Shown here piece by piece: positions 53,140 through 61,113 of a stretch of DNA of 64,000 nucleotides (the stretch's first letter is position 1; each line of letters starts with the position of its first letter). The DNA is taken from contig CABSIK010000002.1 in NCBI GenBank assembly GCA_902477755.1, forward strand, positions 248,001-312,000. The letters run 5' to 3'. The translations under genes and the position numbers were made by a program. The notes beneath the pieces were generated by a model that did not search any database, was not told the DNA's origin, and worked only from the letters and a program-made list of their open reading frames with translations. The DNA comes from an uncultured Clostridia bacterium. GTDB lineage: Bacteria; Bacillota; Clostridia; Lachnospirales; Anaerotignaceae.

Positions 53140-53382
53140 TTGATTAACAGCAACAAAATAAAGGGCAGGATGGTTGAATTAGGGATTACGCAAAAAGAAA
53201 TGGCAGAAAAAATGGGATTGGCTGCACCGACGATATCTCAAAAAATCAATAACGTAAGACCTATGGATTTGATAGAGGCTGAAAAAATAGCGGAAATTTT
53301 GAGAATAACAGAAAATGAGTTCGGAGAATATTTTTTTTGCAGAGATGTTGCGCAATGCAACCACAGAAGGGTGAATGAATAA
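53140..53382 (+). CDS. Cro-like helix-turn-helix protein
   Basis: 80 residues. The HTH is ITQKEMAEKMGLAAPTISQK. A TTG start at 53140 is chosen because AAAGGGGTG (53125-53133) is six bases upstream; the ATG at 53122 overlaps that site. It is divergent from the CI-like gene. A fourth copy of the operator (TTGCGCAATGCAA, 53348-53360) lies inside its 3' end. Confidence 0.8.
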   Translation: MINSNKIKGRMVELGITQKEMAEKMGLAAPTISQKINNVRPMDLIEAEKIAEILRITENEFGEYFFCRDVAQCNHRRVNE

Positions 53383-53493
53383 AAAAAGAGTTTCATGTAC
53401 CAAAAGCAATTTGTCAATGTGTAAAAATCATCAAAGCCCCCAAAGCATAGGACAAACCGTCAACCACATACACTGCAACAGGAGGTGTTACAT

Positions 53494-53661
53494 ATGTCGA
53501 AACCAAAAAAGGAATACCGTGTGACCGTATCTTATTGTGAGAAAACCCCGGAGGAAGCAGAACGCCTCCGGCGGCACATCACCAATGTACTGTATGACAA
53601 AAAAATGCTGAGCCTCCAACGGCAGAAAGAAAAAGAAGCCGTAGCGGCGCAGAAGGTATGA
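53494..53661 (+). CDS. Small phage protein, unknown
   Basis: 55 residues, highly charged, mostly helical (KTPEEAERLRRHITNVLYDKKMLSLQRQKEKE). AGGAGGTGTTACAT precedes the ATG. It is the first small gene after the Cro-like gene; an early regulatory or recombination-directionality role is possible but unsupported by any motif I know. Confidence 0.6.
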   Translation: MSKPKKEYRVTVSYCEKTPEEAERLRRHITNVLYDKKMLSLQRQKEKEAVAAQKV

Positions 53662-53707
53662 CGGGACTTCGGTCCTGCCAGTGGACAAGCATAGAAAGGA
53701 ACCAAAA

Positions 53708-53950
53708 ATGTTAAAACCGGGATATCGGTATGTGGTTTGCGGCGACTGCGGTGAAATCTGAAACATTGCCAAAGAGCAGGACACCAGACGTGGCTATCTT
53801 TGCCCGCAATGTACATACAAGCGTCGCATGGAGAGGAGGAAAAAAGATGGACAAGCTCATCATTACGCTGCTGGTGGTAATCGGGGTGTTAGTTCTTTTT
53901 CTGGGAATTGCTCTGGAGGAGATCAAAGCCCTGCAACAGGACAAGCGTGA
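53708..53950 (+). pseudogene. Zinc-ribbon small protein interrupted by an in-frame TGA
   Basis: ATG 53708 reads MLKPGYRYVVCGDCGEI, then TGA (53759-53761), then the same frame goes on with NIAKEQDTRRGYLCPQCTYKRR. The two halves together make a C-x2-C / C-x2-C zinc ribbon. Related small phage proteins, as I recall them, carry a Trp after the first knuckle, which a TGG-to-TGA change would remove. The reading frame past 53847 overlaps the next gene, so the original end is uncertain. Confidence 0.45.
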
Positions 53951-54005
53951 CTGGAAAAACCGCTATTACGCAGCGGCGCAAATCAAAGCCAAAGACAGAA
54001 TTTGA
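53847..54005 (+). CDS. Small single-pass membrane protein
   Basis: 52 residues. The N-terminal hydrophobic helix (LIITLLVVIGVLVLFLGIAL) is followed by a charged helix (EEIKALQQDKRDWKNRYYAA). GAGAGGAGGAAAAAAG precedes the ATG. Function unknown. Confidence 0.6.
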   Translation: MDKLIITLLVVIGVLVLFLGIALEEIKALQQDKRDWKNRYYAAAQIKAKDRI

Positions 54006-54031
54006 CAAGATAAATAGTAGGAAGTGAATCT

Positions 54032-54607
54032 ATGAAATTTTCAGACATTACGAAAGTAGCGAAACGATTCCGCTATGCCGTCATTGTGACAGATGCCGGA
54101 AACAATCAGTGGTGCCTTACAGGAGCGGCTGCCTACAAATTGGAAGGATTGCCATACCTGACAGCAGACGATTTTCTGAACATTATTGGCATAGCGGAAG
54201 CAAAGAAATGTAAGTGGTATTTGGGCGATCGGCAGGATGAAGCGGGACTTTTCAAAATAGATCGTCTGGGAGAGCAGGAATTGACCGGAGATATGGCTGG
54301 CGTTTCCATTTTGTATAACGGACATAAGCTGATGCCTTTTTATCTGGCAGAAGGTGTTGTTTGGCTGGATGTGGACTTGCTGGCGCCGGTATTGAACGGA
54401 AAAACAGAATACCTTCGTTTTTTCCTGCGGAATCAGAACGGCAGGCGTACCATTGCCGTCAAAGACGGTCTGGTATTGATTGCGGTGATTGGGGAGTTCC
54501 CCTTAGACCAAGGCTTATACGAACATGTGAAATTGATGTGGCAGCAATGCCAGATACAGGGAGTGGAGGTGGAATCTCATGAAGACAGTGACGATGATGC
54601 TGATTGA
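54032..54607 (+). CDS. Phage early protein, unknown
   Basis: 191 residues, soluble, mixed alpha/beta, with an acidic tail (ESHEDSDDDAD). I recognise no domain. It has a good ribosome binding site (AGGAAGTGAAT) and overlaps the next gene by 29 bases, which argues for real coupled expression. Confidence 0.6.
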   Translation: MKFSDITKVAKRFRYAVIVTDAGNNQWCLTGAAAYKLEGLPYLTADDFLNIIGIAEAKKCKWYLGDRQDEAGLFKIDRLGEQELTGDMAGVSILYNGHKLMPFYLAEGVVWLDVDLLAPVLNGKTEYLRFFLRNQNGRRTIAVKDGLVLIAVIGEFPLDQGLYEHVKLMWQQCQIQGVEVESHEDSDDDAD

Positions 54608-54923
54608 AGAAACAGGAGCAAAGATTATCAAACAAAATCCTGCCATGGAAGAAATGGCAGCTAGAATCGGAGCGGTGGGCAGAATGGACATCATTCCCAT
54701 GCGCCCAAACTTTGACCAAATCTATCTGGCATTTGATATGGCAAAAAATCCAGATGGTCCCATGTACGACGGCTGGGAAGGAGAACGGAAGCTTATTGTG
54801 GGCAAAGGGATTTTGTTTCGCATGGCAGGCATGCGGATTTGGGATTTGCCCATGGAAGATGGAGAAAAAGCGGCGGAGCTGGTGGAAGTCAGAGGAGAAC
54901 AGCTGGCATGGGACAAGCTGTGA
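54579..54923 (+). CDS. Phage early protein, unknown
   Basis: 114 residues, soluble, with no recognised domain. GTGGAGGTGGAATCTC precedes the ATG, which lies inside the preceding gene. It ends just before the hairpin cluster in front of the Rep gene. Confidence 0.6.
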   Translation: MKTVTMMLIEETGAKIIKQNPAMEEMAARIGAVGRMDIIPMRPNFDQIYLAFDMAKNPDGPMYDGWEGERKLIVGKGILFRMAGMRIWDLPMEDGEKAAELVEVRGEQLAWDKL

Positions 54924-54937
54924 TGGACATAAAAAAA

Positions 54938-55085
54938 TCCCTGTGGCGGGAACCACAGGGAAAGGGCATCGGGAAATGCCCAAGATACATCTGGAAAAGC
55001 ATAGCATAAATATGGAAATTTTTCAAGCGTTCTGACGGTTTCGGCTGTGAGAACGCTTTTGTAAAGAGAGGTGTGGGAGCCTCTT
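54938..55085. other. Hairpin cluster upstream of the Rep gene, candidate replication origin
   Basis: Four inverted repeats in 150 bases: TCCCTGTGG / CCACAGGGA (54938-54961), GGGCAT / ATGCCC (54964-54981), AAGCGTTCT / AGAACGCTT (55025-55058) and a weaker AAGAG / CTCTT pair (about 55064-55085). The first two lack T-runs, so simple termination does not explain them. The location next to an HUH Rep gene suggests an initiator-binding or nick site, or a structured RNA. Confidence 0.45.
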
Positions 55086-55131
55086 GGAACCTTGATAAAG
55101 AGATTATATTTACGACCACGGAGGGGAGTAT

Positions 55132-55857
55132 ATGCCAAGATACATCAAAAAGATATGGAGTGGGGACGTTTACGAAGCAGAGGAATACTATTCCAGACGG
55201 AAAATCAACAAAAGCTGTCTGCGGGGACCAAATGAAAATGGAAGCAGTGCGGAGCAGCAGGAACGGAATCTGAAATATGCCAGAAAAAAACTGGCAAGAA
55301 AAATCAATGCCAATTTTGGAAAGGGAGATTTGTTTTTGACACTGACCCATAAACAGTATGTGGGATATGGGGAAGCCAAACGACAGCTGCAAAATTTTCT
55401 GAAGCGTCTGAAACGGAAACGGAAAAAAATGGGACTGCCGGAACTGAAATATGTGGCAGTGACAGAAGCGGAGGAAAAGCGTGCTCATCACCATCTGGTG
55501 GTAAGTGGTACCGATCTGACCGTTGACCAGTGGACGGAACTGTGGGGACAAGGGCGGATTATGATTTCCCGTTTGGAACCGGATGGAGATTATACGGGGC
55601 TGACCAGATATATCACCAAAGAATGTCCGCTGGATCATTCCAAACGATGGAGCTGCTCCAGAAATCTGGTGGAACCAAAAGTGGAAGTGGTTCCTATGAA
55701 AGACGAAAAACCAAAACAACGACTTCGTGTGCCAAAGGGATATCGGGAAGTGGAACGCTATGAATACACATCTGAAGAAAACGGAATGTTTCGTTACATA
55801 AAAGCCATCCGTAATGGTGGGGCTGACTATGGGGAAGGAAAGGAGCAGGAGTCATGA
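55132..55857 (+). CDS. HUH-type replication initiator (Rep-like)
   Basis: 241 residues. The three rolling-circle motifs can be read: motif 1 LFLTLT (about 65), motif 2 RAHHHLVVSG (His-hydrophobic/His-His, about 115) and motif 3 YTGLTRYITKE (Tyr-x3-Lys-type, about 158). It should nick one strand at an origin and stay covalently bound through Tyr. Lys/Arg-rich stretches would bind DNA. GGAGGGGAGTAT precedes the ATG. It overlaps the next gene by ATGA. Confidence 0.75.
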   Translation: MPRYIKKIWSGDVYEAEEYYSRRKINKSCLRGPNENGSSAEQQERNLKYARKKLARKINANFGKGDLFLTLTHKQYVGYGEAKRQLQNFLKRLKRKRKKMGLPELKYVAVTEAEEKRAHHHLVVSGTDLTVDQWTELWGQGRIMISRLEPDGDYTGLTRYITKECPLDHSKRWSCSRNLVEPKVEVVPMKDEKPKQRLRVPKGYREVERYEYTSEENGMFRYIKAIRNGGADYGEGKEQES

Positions 55858-56372
55858 AACGGAGAGAAGGAAGTCACTCATGGAGCATTTTGACGGGAAA
55901 GGAAAAAAGATGCTTTGTGACAGGCAGGACAAGCTGTTTGCAGAAACACCATATTTTCCATGGAAATGGAAGGCGAAAGATTTCCGACAGGCATGGCTTT
56001 TGGTGTTATTTGGTGCCAGAGGTACACCTTGCGGGGCTGCGTGGTTTGCATGCGTACCCGGAGAGTGGTCTGGATCGGGCTTTGAAGTGTATCTGCCAGC
56101 GGGAATTTGAGAAAGCACATACCAGAGAAGACTTTATTGCCCTGATTGGGAAAAATTACATATTGCTGGATTTGGAAGAAGCGCTGCAGCGGAAAGCGGA
56201 AATGGAAAGTATGGTGGAGCGGAAAGGCATGGAGAATTACAAAGCCTACGCCATAGAGAAGTACGGGAAGATGCCGGTAAATGACTGCTGGATGTGCGAG
56301 TATGAAAGCCAGTTTGTGGAAGAAATGGATTTGTGCATTCATGGGGAGGTGGCTGGGTTTTGGCTGATGTGA
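55854..56372 (+). CDS. HNH-like phage protein
   Basis: 172 residues. RCFVTGRTSCLQKHHIFHGNGRRKISDRHGFWCYLVPEVH resembles the Cys/His-His core of a small phage HNH-like (DUF968-type) family, followed by a Lys/Glu-rich half. ATG 55854 overlaps the Rep stop (ATGA), which favours this frame over an overlapping frame at 55814-56110 that lacks any family resemblance. It may resolve or nick replication intermediates. Confidence 0.65.
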   Translation: MKRREGSHSWSILTGKEKRCFVTGRTSCLQKHHIFHGNGRRKISDRHGFWCYLVPEVHLAGLRGLHAYPESGLDRALKCICQREFEKAHTREDFIALIGKNYILLDLEEALQRKAEMESMVERKGMENYKAYAIEKYGKMPVNDCWMCEYESQFVEEMDLCIHGEVAGFWLM

Positions 56373-56445
56373 AAGGAGTGATCTACAGAGGATCGTCTGG
56401 GTGGTTTGTTGGTGGAAAAGAGATTGCGTTTTGAGGTGAATGAAA

Positions 56446-57558
56446 ATGGAAGCATATGAAAAAAAGACGAAAGAAAATGTTTTAGAACGTATGGAACGAA
56501 TCGGCGCAGATCGAAAAATAGCAGATTTCAATGTAAAAATGAGTATGGATTATGAATTTAAAGTAAAATACGCAGAAATTAGAGCATGGGAATTTCACAA
56601 CGAATGTATGAGCAGAGGTTTTAACTGCCATGTATCTGTAGGTGGACTAGACAGTATTACATTATTTTTGTTTTTGAAAAGTATAGGAATCCATATCCCG
56701 GGAATTAGTGTTTCATATTTGGAAGATAAGAGTATTCAAGATGTTCATAAGGCTTTAGGTATAGAGCGGCTTTTGAGTGCCAAGAAAAAAGATGGAACAC
56801 ACTGGAACAAAGCTGAAATTATTAAAGAGTTTGGATTCCCGGTCATTTCAAAGGAAGTTGCTTCCAAGATTGAATTGCTTCAAAATCCATCTGAGAAAAA
56901 CAAAACAGTAAGGCATGCCATTATTACAGGAGAAACCGGAGAATATGGTGGATTTCAGAAAAACAGCAGGATGAAACTAAGTCAAAAATGGCTTGATAAG
57001 TTTGGAGGTTATGAAAATGATGTGGAGGGTGTTTCTTACGGCACACCTGATTTTAAGGTATCCTCCAAATGCTGCTATTATCTCAAAGAAAAGCCATGCG
57101 AAGACTGGGCGAAAGAGCATAACAGCGTTCCTTATTTAGGGTTGATGGCATCAGAAGGTGGAAGAAGGGCAAAGAGTTTAAAAATCAACGGTTGCAACTA
57201 TTTTGGGAAAAGCACAATTCGTTCAGCTCCATTTGCCATATTCAAGAGACAAGATTTGTTACAGCTTGCAATGGACTTGAATGTTCCTGTTCCTGAAATT
57301 TATGGAAAAATCGAGAGAAACCCGGATGGTACATTATACACAACAAAGGCACAAAGAACAGGATGCAGTATGTGTGGATTTGGAATACATATGGAAAAAA
57401 GACCACATAGATTTGACCTTCTTAGAGAACGGAATGAAAAAGAGTGGGCTTTTTGGATGTATGAAATGGGATGGGGACATGTGCTGGATTATATTGGAGT
57501 GGACTGGGAGAACAAATATATTTCAACTGGAGAACAATTAAGATTGGAGATGAATTAA
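56446..57558 (+). CDS. PAPS-reductase-family (PP-loop) phage protein
   Basis: 370 residues. The PP-loop reads SVGGLDS (residues about 64-70) in place of the usual SGGxDS. CCYYLKEKPC and GCSMCGFG give a Cys set that could hold an iron-sulfur cluster, as in DndC-like and other PAPS-reductase relatives. Such genes are common on Firmicutes phages; sulfur or nucleotide modification is likely but the substrate is unknown. The ATG at 56446 is chosen since GAGGTG nearly abuts the ATG at 56440. It is AT-richer than neighbouring phage genes. Confidence 0.75.
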   Translation: MEAYEKKTKENVLERMERIGADRKIADFNVKMSMDYEFKVKYAEIRAWEFHNECMSRGFNCHVSVGGLDSITLFLFLKSIGIHIPGISVSYLEDKSIQDVHKALGIERLLSAKKKDGTHWNKAEIIKEFGFPVISKEVASKIELLQNPSEKNKTVRHAIITGETGEYGGFQKNSRMKLSQKWLDKFGGYENDVEGVSYGTPDFKVSSKCCYYLKEKPCEDWAKEHNSVPYLGLMASEGGRRAKSLKINGCNYFGKSTIRSAPFAIFKRQDLLQLAMDLNVPVPEIYGKIERNPDGTLYTTKAQRTGCSMCGFGIHMEKRPHRFDLLRERNEKEWAFWMYEMGWGHVLDYIGVDWENKYISTGEQLRLEMN

Positions 57559-57561
57559 TAG

Positions 57562-57852
57562 ATGGAAAAAACAATTAGAATTTTACGGTATTTTGCAAAG
57601 GTTCAAAAATGCAGATTATGTGGAAATTGTAATGATTGTTTATTTATTGATTTGTGTGCAGATGTGAATATGGAGTCAATGAAAGAGGATGTTTTTTCAA
57701 AAGCAGCGGACTACTTGGAACAATACAAAAGAATCATGGATGAAGAATCTTCAAAAGAAAGTAGTTTTGAAGAAGCGGAAAAGAAGGCTGAGAAGGTAAG
57801 GCGGCGTGATGGTTGTGAAAAATGTACGGTTACGGATTCATATGAGGTATAG
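57562..57852 (+). CDS. Small Cys-rich phage protein
   Basis: 96 residues. A Cys-rich N-terminal part (CRLCGNCNDCLFIDLCADV) is followed by a Glu/Lys-rich helix and a last CEKC pair. It starts 3 bases after the PP-loop gene, so the two are probably a functional pair. No family recognised. Confidence 0.6.
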   Translation: MEKTIRILRYFAKVQKCRLCGNCNDCLFIDLCADVNMESMKEDVFSKAADYLEQYKRIMDEESSKESSFEEAEKKAEKVRRRDGCEKCTVTDSYEV

Positions 57853-57905
57853 ACCATTTTCGTGAGATCAAGAAAAAGGCAAGAGGTACATGAAAGGAGA
57901 TAAAT

Positions 57906-58085
57906 ATGCAGAAGCCATTATATGTGGATGCCATTGCTTATTTTGAAAAGCTGGAAAAGAAACATGCTTACCAAGCGAATAAGGCAAAGTGGCAGGGGCG
58001 CAGTGAACAGGAGATTGAAAACATCCAGCGGAAAAAGGAATATGCAAGGCTGGCAGTGGAGGCACTGCGGCAAATGGAGGAGTGA
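57906..58085 (+). CDS. Small helical phage protein
   Basis: 59 residues, charged and helical (YFEKLEKKHAYQANKAKWQ ... KKEYARLAVEALRQMEE). GAAAGGAGATAAAT precedes the ATG. It ends 7 bases before ssb. Function unknown. Confidence 0.6.
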   Translation: MQKPLYVDAIAYFEKLEKKHAYQANKAKWQGRSEQEIENIQRKKEYARLAVEALRQMEE

Positions 58086-58092
58086 AGTATCA

Positions 58093-58497
58093 ATGAACAA
58101 AGTGGAATTGCTGGGCAGACTGACAAAGAATCCTGAGATACGGTATGCCGAAGGAGAAAATCCGGTTGCCGTTGGGCGGTACACACTGGCGGTCAACCGA
58201 AGATGGAAGAAGGAAGGCGAAGCGGAAGCGGATTTTATCCCATGTATTACATTCGGGAAGTATGCCACTTTTGCGGAAAAGTATTTTTCCAAAGGACAGT
58301 TGGTTTGTATTGTTGGACGCCTGCAGGTGCGAAACTGGACGGATAAAGACGGCAATAAAAGAAGAAATATGGAAGTGGTTGTGGAGGAACAGCACTTTGC
58401 AGGCAGTAAAAACGAGAATCAGGAGCCGAGGAGAGAACCGACACAGGATGGATTTTATCCCATAGATGATATAGAGGATGATGATTTGCCGTTTTGA
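58093..58497 (+). CDS. ssb: Single-stranded DNA-binding protein (phage)
   Basis: 134 residues. The OB-fold starts MNKVELLGRLTKNPEIRYAEGENPV. The acidic tail ends DDDLPF, the tip that binds partner proteins. It would coat ssDNA made during Rep-driven replication. GGAGGAGTGAAG lies upstream. Longer in-frame starts overlap the previous gene and are rejected. Confidence 0.93.
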   Translation: MNKVELLGRLTKNPEIRYAEGENPVAVGRYTLAVNRRWKKEGEAEADFIPCITFGKYATFAEKYFSKGQLVCIVGRLQVRNWTDKDGNKRRNMEVVVEEQHFAGSKNENQEPRREPTQDGFYPIDDIEDDDLPF

Positions 58498-58524
58498 GGA
58501 GTGAAAAGGAAAGGGGCTTGCAAG

Positions 58525-58677
58525 GTGTCAAAGGATGAAGTGAGAATGTGCCGCATTTTTAATTGCGACAGAAGGAGAGGAAATGTTTGCTGTGCTGATT
58601 GTGGTTATCGGAAAAAGTGCAGAAATAGTTGCCAGAACAGACCGGAAGTCTGTGGGTGTGTAAAGGAAAACGGGTGA
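58525..58677 (+). CDS. Very small Cys-rich protein
   Basis: 50 residues with nine or so Cys (MCRIFNCDRRRGNVCCADCGYRKKC, then C pairs and CGCV). Starts with GTG after AAGGAAAGGGG. It is likely a zinc-binding phage protein; it ends 4 bases before the next gene. Confidence 0.55.
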   Translation: MSKDEVRMCRIFNCDRRRGNVCCADCGYRKKCRNSCQNRPEVCGCVKENG

Positions 58678-58681
58678 TGTC

Positions 58682-59137
58682 ATGCGGAAAGACAATATCA
58701 GAGATTATGCCACAGAAGCCTTCCGTTTTTATGCTGCCTGCGGAAGGCTGACGGCAGCGGAACTGGAAGAAAAGGTGCGGCAGGAGATTTATACCAAGTC
58801 AAAACGAGAGTTTTTACATAATGGAGGACCACATCTGCCAAGCGATGCCACAGCTTATGCAGTGATGCAGGCAGAGGATGCTGTGGCGGAAATGCAGGCG
58901 GAATTTTTAGATATTCTGGCAGTGGAGCGGACATTGGTGCAGCTGGATGAAGCACAGCGGAAAGCCGTTGAAATTGTGTATTTTACAAAGCCGGATCAGG
59001 AATTGGAAAAAGGAGAAATTTCCAGAAGGGTGCATCAGGCTGAAATGGAGATTCCGGCAGGGGAAAAAACGGTATATCGGTGGCTGGCAAAGGCAAGAAA
59101 GGTGTTTGCCAGAGAAAGAGGGTTGAGGATGAAGTAA
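58682..59137 (+). CDS. Phage late transcription regulator (ArpU/sigma-70-like)
   Basis: 151 residues. The C-terminal third reads like a sigma-4-type HTH (KGEISRRVHQAEMEIPAGEKTVYRWLAKARKVFARERG). Its place, after the replication genes and before terminase, is typical of late-operon activators of the ArpU/RinA kind. The family match is by layout and not strong sequence identity. Confidence 0.65.
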   Translation: MRKDNIRDYATEAFRFYAACGRLTAAELEEKVRQEIYTKSKREFLHNGGPHLPSDATAYAVMQAEDAVAEMQAEFLDILAVERTLVQLDEAQRKAVEIVYFTKPDQELEKGEISRRVHQAEMEIPAGEKTVYRWLAKARKVFARERGLRMK

Positions 59138-59211
59138 ATTGATTGATTATAGTGAATATTTGAATTATAATTATTTTATATGTTTAAAAAAATGAAATGG
59201 AAGTGATAATT

Positions 59212-59751
59212 ATGGATTTAGAAATATTAATTGGAATTCCTATTATAATTTTTCTTATAATAATTATAGTGATTCAATTTGTATATCTTCAAGTTATTAC
59301 CGAAAAGGATAAAGAAACAAAAACCAGAAAGCTGCTGAAAGAAAGAATTGATTTTTTTAGATTATTTTGGCCTAAATTTTTATTATATGTTATAGCAACA
59401 AGTATTATACTATTATTTACAGCAAGTTTTATTCTAGATAAAAATGTACAACTAGGAAATATGAATGAGTGGGTAAGCTTGATTTTAGGAATGATAGCCA
59501 TGATTATTGGTGTTATTTCACTATATTTAAGTTTTTATAATGTTGACCAAGCGAATGAATCTCTAGAAGAAACAAGAAAGCTATTAAATGAAATAAACAA
59601 TAGTATATCGGAAGCTTTAAAGAATATGGAAGATAGACTGGGAAAAAAGATGGATGAGAAATATAAAAACCAAAATCAGTATGGATCACAGGAAGATAGA
59701 CAGAATTACGGAAAACCAATAGATATTAAAAATGACAAAAATAAAGGATGA
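59212..59751 (+). CDS. Membrane protein with C-terminal coiled coil (AT-rich cassette)
   Basis: 179 residues. Three hydrophobic segments (about 5-25, 60-80, 90-115) precede a predicted coiled coil (NVDQANESLEETRKLLNEINNSISEALKNMEDR in pieces) and a basic, Gln/Asn-rich tail. No known domain. The base composition is far AT-richer than flanking phage genes, and the gene pairs with the next one (5-base gap). GGAAGTGA sets the ATG at 59212. Confidence 0.6.
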   Translation: MDLEILIGIPIIIFLIIIIVIQFVYLQVITEKDKETKTRKLLKERIDFFRLFWPKFLLYVIATSIILLFTASFILDKNVQLGNMNEWVSLILGMIAMIIGVISLYLSFYNVDQANESLEETRKLLNEINNSISEALKNMEDRLGKKMDEKYKNQNQYGSQEDRQNYGKPIDIKNDKNKG

Positions 59752-59756
59752 TAATT

Positions 59757-60230
59757 ATGAATTTCGATAAAGTAAAAACTAATATTCTTTTATGCAAGCC
59801 AACAGATGATACAAATATATTAAAGGTGTTCAATAGCATACAAATAAGGAATGGTGATTATCATAATGAAGTAATTTCTTTCGATATTGTTACGATAGTT
59901 AACTTTTGGGATATTAAAATTCAGGATATTAAAATACTATATAGTATTGTACATGATAATCAAATTGTGATGTTAGGAAGCCAAAGTTTTTATGAGAAGA
60001 ATACTAACGAAAATCATGAAAATGGTTTTTATGATACAATAAACTTGCTGGAACGTTTTCCGGTAAGAGGTTTTCCACTAAAGGGACCTGGGATTTATCA
60101 GGTTGTTGGGCATCTAGTAACGAATTTAGATAAAGAAACTATTGAAGATATACGTAGAAAAATTGAGTCGGGAAATATTGAAGATACAGAAGAGTATATG
60201 TCAAATGTATTTAATTTTGAGGTGTTTTGA
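59757..60230 (+). CDS. Small soluble protein, partner of the preceding gene
   Basis: 157 residues, no membrane segment, mixed alpha/beta. It contains a region (LLERFPVRGFPLKGPGIYQVVGHLV) reminiscent of a beta-sandwich but no family is recognised. The ATG at 59757 follows AAAGGATGAT. Very AT-rich; probably acquired with the membrane protein as a moron. Confidence 0.55.
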   Translation: MNFDKVKTNILLCKPTDDTNILKVFNSIQIRNGDYHNEVISFDIVTIVNFWDIKIQDIKILYSIVHDNQIVMLGSQSFYEKNTNENHENGFYDTINLLERFPVRGFPLKGPGIYQVVGHLVTNLDKETIEDIRRKIESGNIEDTEEYMSNVFNFEVF

Positions 60231-60297
60231 ATTGATTTGACAGTACAACGCCCTAATTCCATGTTATTATGATACCATGGAACCCAAAGGGAACCAC

Positions 60298-60321
60298 AAA
60301 GGACCAGCAATGGTCCTTTTT
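60298..60321 (+). terminator. Terminator before the packaging genes
   Basis: AAAGGACCA (60298-60306), GCAA loop, TGGTCC (60311-60316) and five T. It separates the AT-rich cassette from the late genes. Confidence 0.85.
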
Positions 60322-60344
60322 CTTTTGCAGAACGGAGGGGCATT

Positions 60345-60653
60345 ATGGACTATAACAAACAAAAATGGAAGAAAAAACGAGCCAAAATCCTTCGTTTAGA
60401 CGGATACAAAGACGTGATCTCTGGTTGGTATGGGAAGACCGAAGAAGCGAAAATGGTGCATCATATTTACCCGGCAACGGAATATCCGCAATATCAATGG
60501 GAGGATTGGAATTTGATTTCTGTCAGTTTTTCCACCCATAAAAAATTGGAAAATCCAAAGACCGGTGGACTGACAGCCATGGGAAAACATCTGATGCAGA
60601 TCACAGTACCAGGCGTGGACTGGCGGAAGAAAAAGAGATCCCCCCTCCCATAA
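60345..60653 (+). CDS. HNH endonuclease (packaging-associated)
   Basis: 102 residues. The HNH core is AKMVHHIYPATEYPQYQWEDWNLISVSFSTHKKLE (His-His, Asn, His). The zinc-knuckle Cys of many HNH enzymes are absent, as in a sub-family I recall next to terminase genes. HNH proteins beside terminase genes assist DNA cutting at packaging. CGGAGGGGCATT precedes the ATG. Confidence 0.88.
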   Translation: MDYNKQKWKKKRAKILRLDGYKDVISGWYGKTEEAKMVHHIYPATEYPQYQWEDWNLISVSFSTHKKLENPKTGGLTAMGKHLMQITVPGVDWRKKKRSPLP

Positions 60654-60732
60654 GGCATCAAAAGTTCTGTGCTGCCAGTGTGTGGGGTGAGGTCTTTCCA
60701 ACTCTACGAAAAAAACAGAAAGGGGGGAAGCT

Positions 60733-61113
60733 ATGGAAACGGAATATCAAAAACAGGTGAAAAAAATATTCTCCAAAACAAAAAGCAGTATGAAAAAAGC
60801 GGGGACGTACATCCCAGAATTTGATGTGAGCATCCGGCGGTATGCGGATCTGCGTCTGCAATATGACCTGCTGCAGGAGCAGTGGTATCAGGGCGGGTGT
60901 GAAATCACAGAAGAATATACAAACAAAAGTGGCGCCACCAACCGCAGAAAGACGGCGCTGTATCTGGCTATGGAAACATTGCGCAAAGAGCTGCTGGAAA
61001 TGGAAACTACGTTCGGGCTGACCCCCAAAGGTTTGAAGCAGATCCGGGCAAAAGGGCTGGAAGGCAGAAAGGACAGCGTGCTGGGGGAAGCGCTGCGGTC
61101 TTTGGATGAGTAA
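60733..61113 (+). CDS. Phage terminase small subunit, P27 family
   Basis: 126 residues, helical; the layout (ADLRLQYDLLQEQW, then NRRKTALYLAMETLRKELLEMETTFGLTP) fits the P27 small terminase family that selects DNA for packaging. AAAGGGGGGAAGCT precedes the ATG. It overlaps the large-subunit gene by 8 bases. Confidence 0.85.
   Translation: METEYQKQVKKIFSKTKSSMKKAGTYIPEFDVSIRRYADLRLQYDLLQEQWYQGGCEITEEYTNKSGATNRRKTALYLAMETLRKELLEMETTFGLTPKGLKQIRAKGLEGRKDSVLGEALRSLDE

Noticed and set aside
55814..56110. An alternative plus-strand frame overlapping the Rep-downstream gene
   Set aside because: The frame at 55854-56372 has ATGA coupling with rep, a better ribosome binding site and HNH-like resemblance; this one has none.
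60237..60273. TTGACA (60237-60242) as a promoter for the packaging genes
   Set aside because: The next TATTAT/TATGAT boxes are 22-25 bases away, and a terminator (60298-60321) lies between it and the HNH gene.
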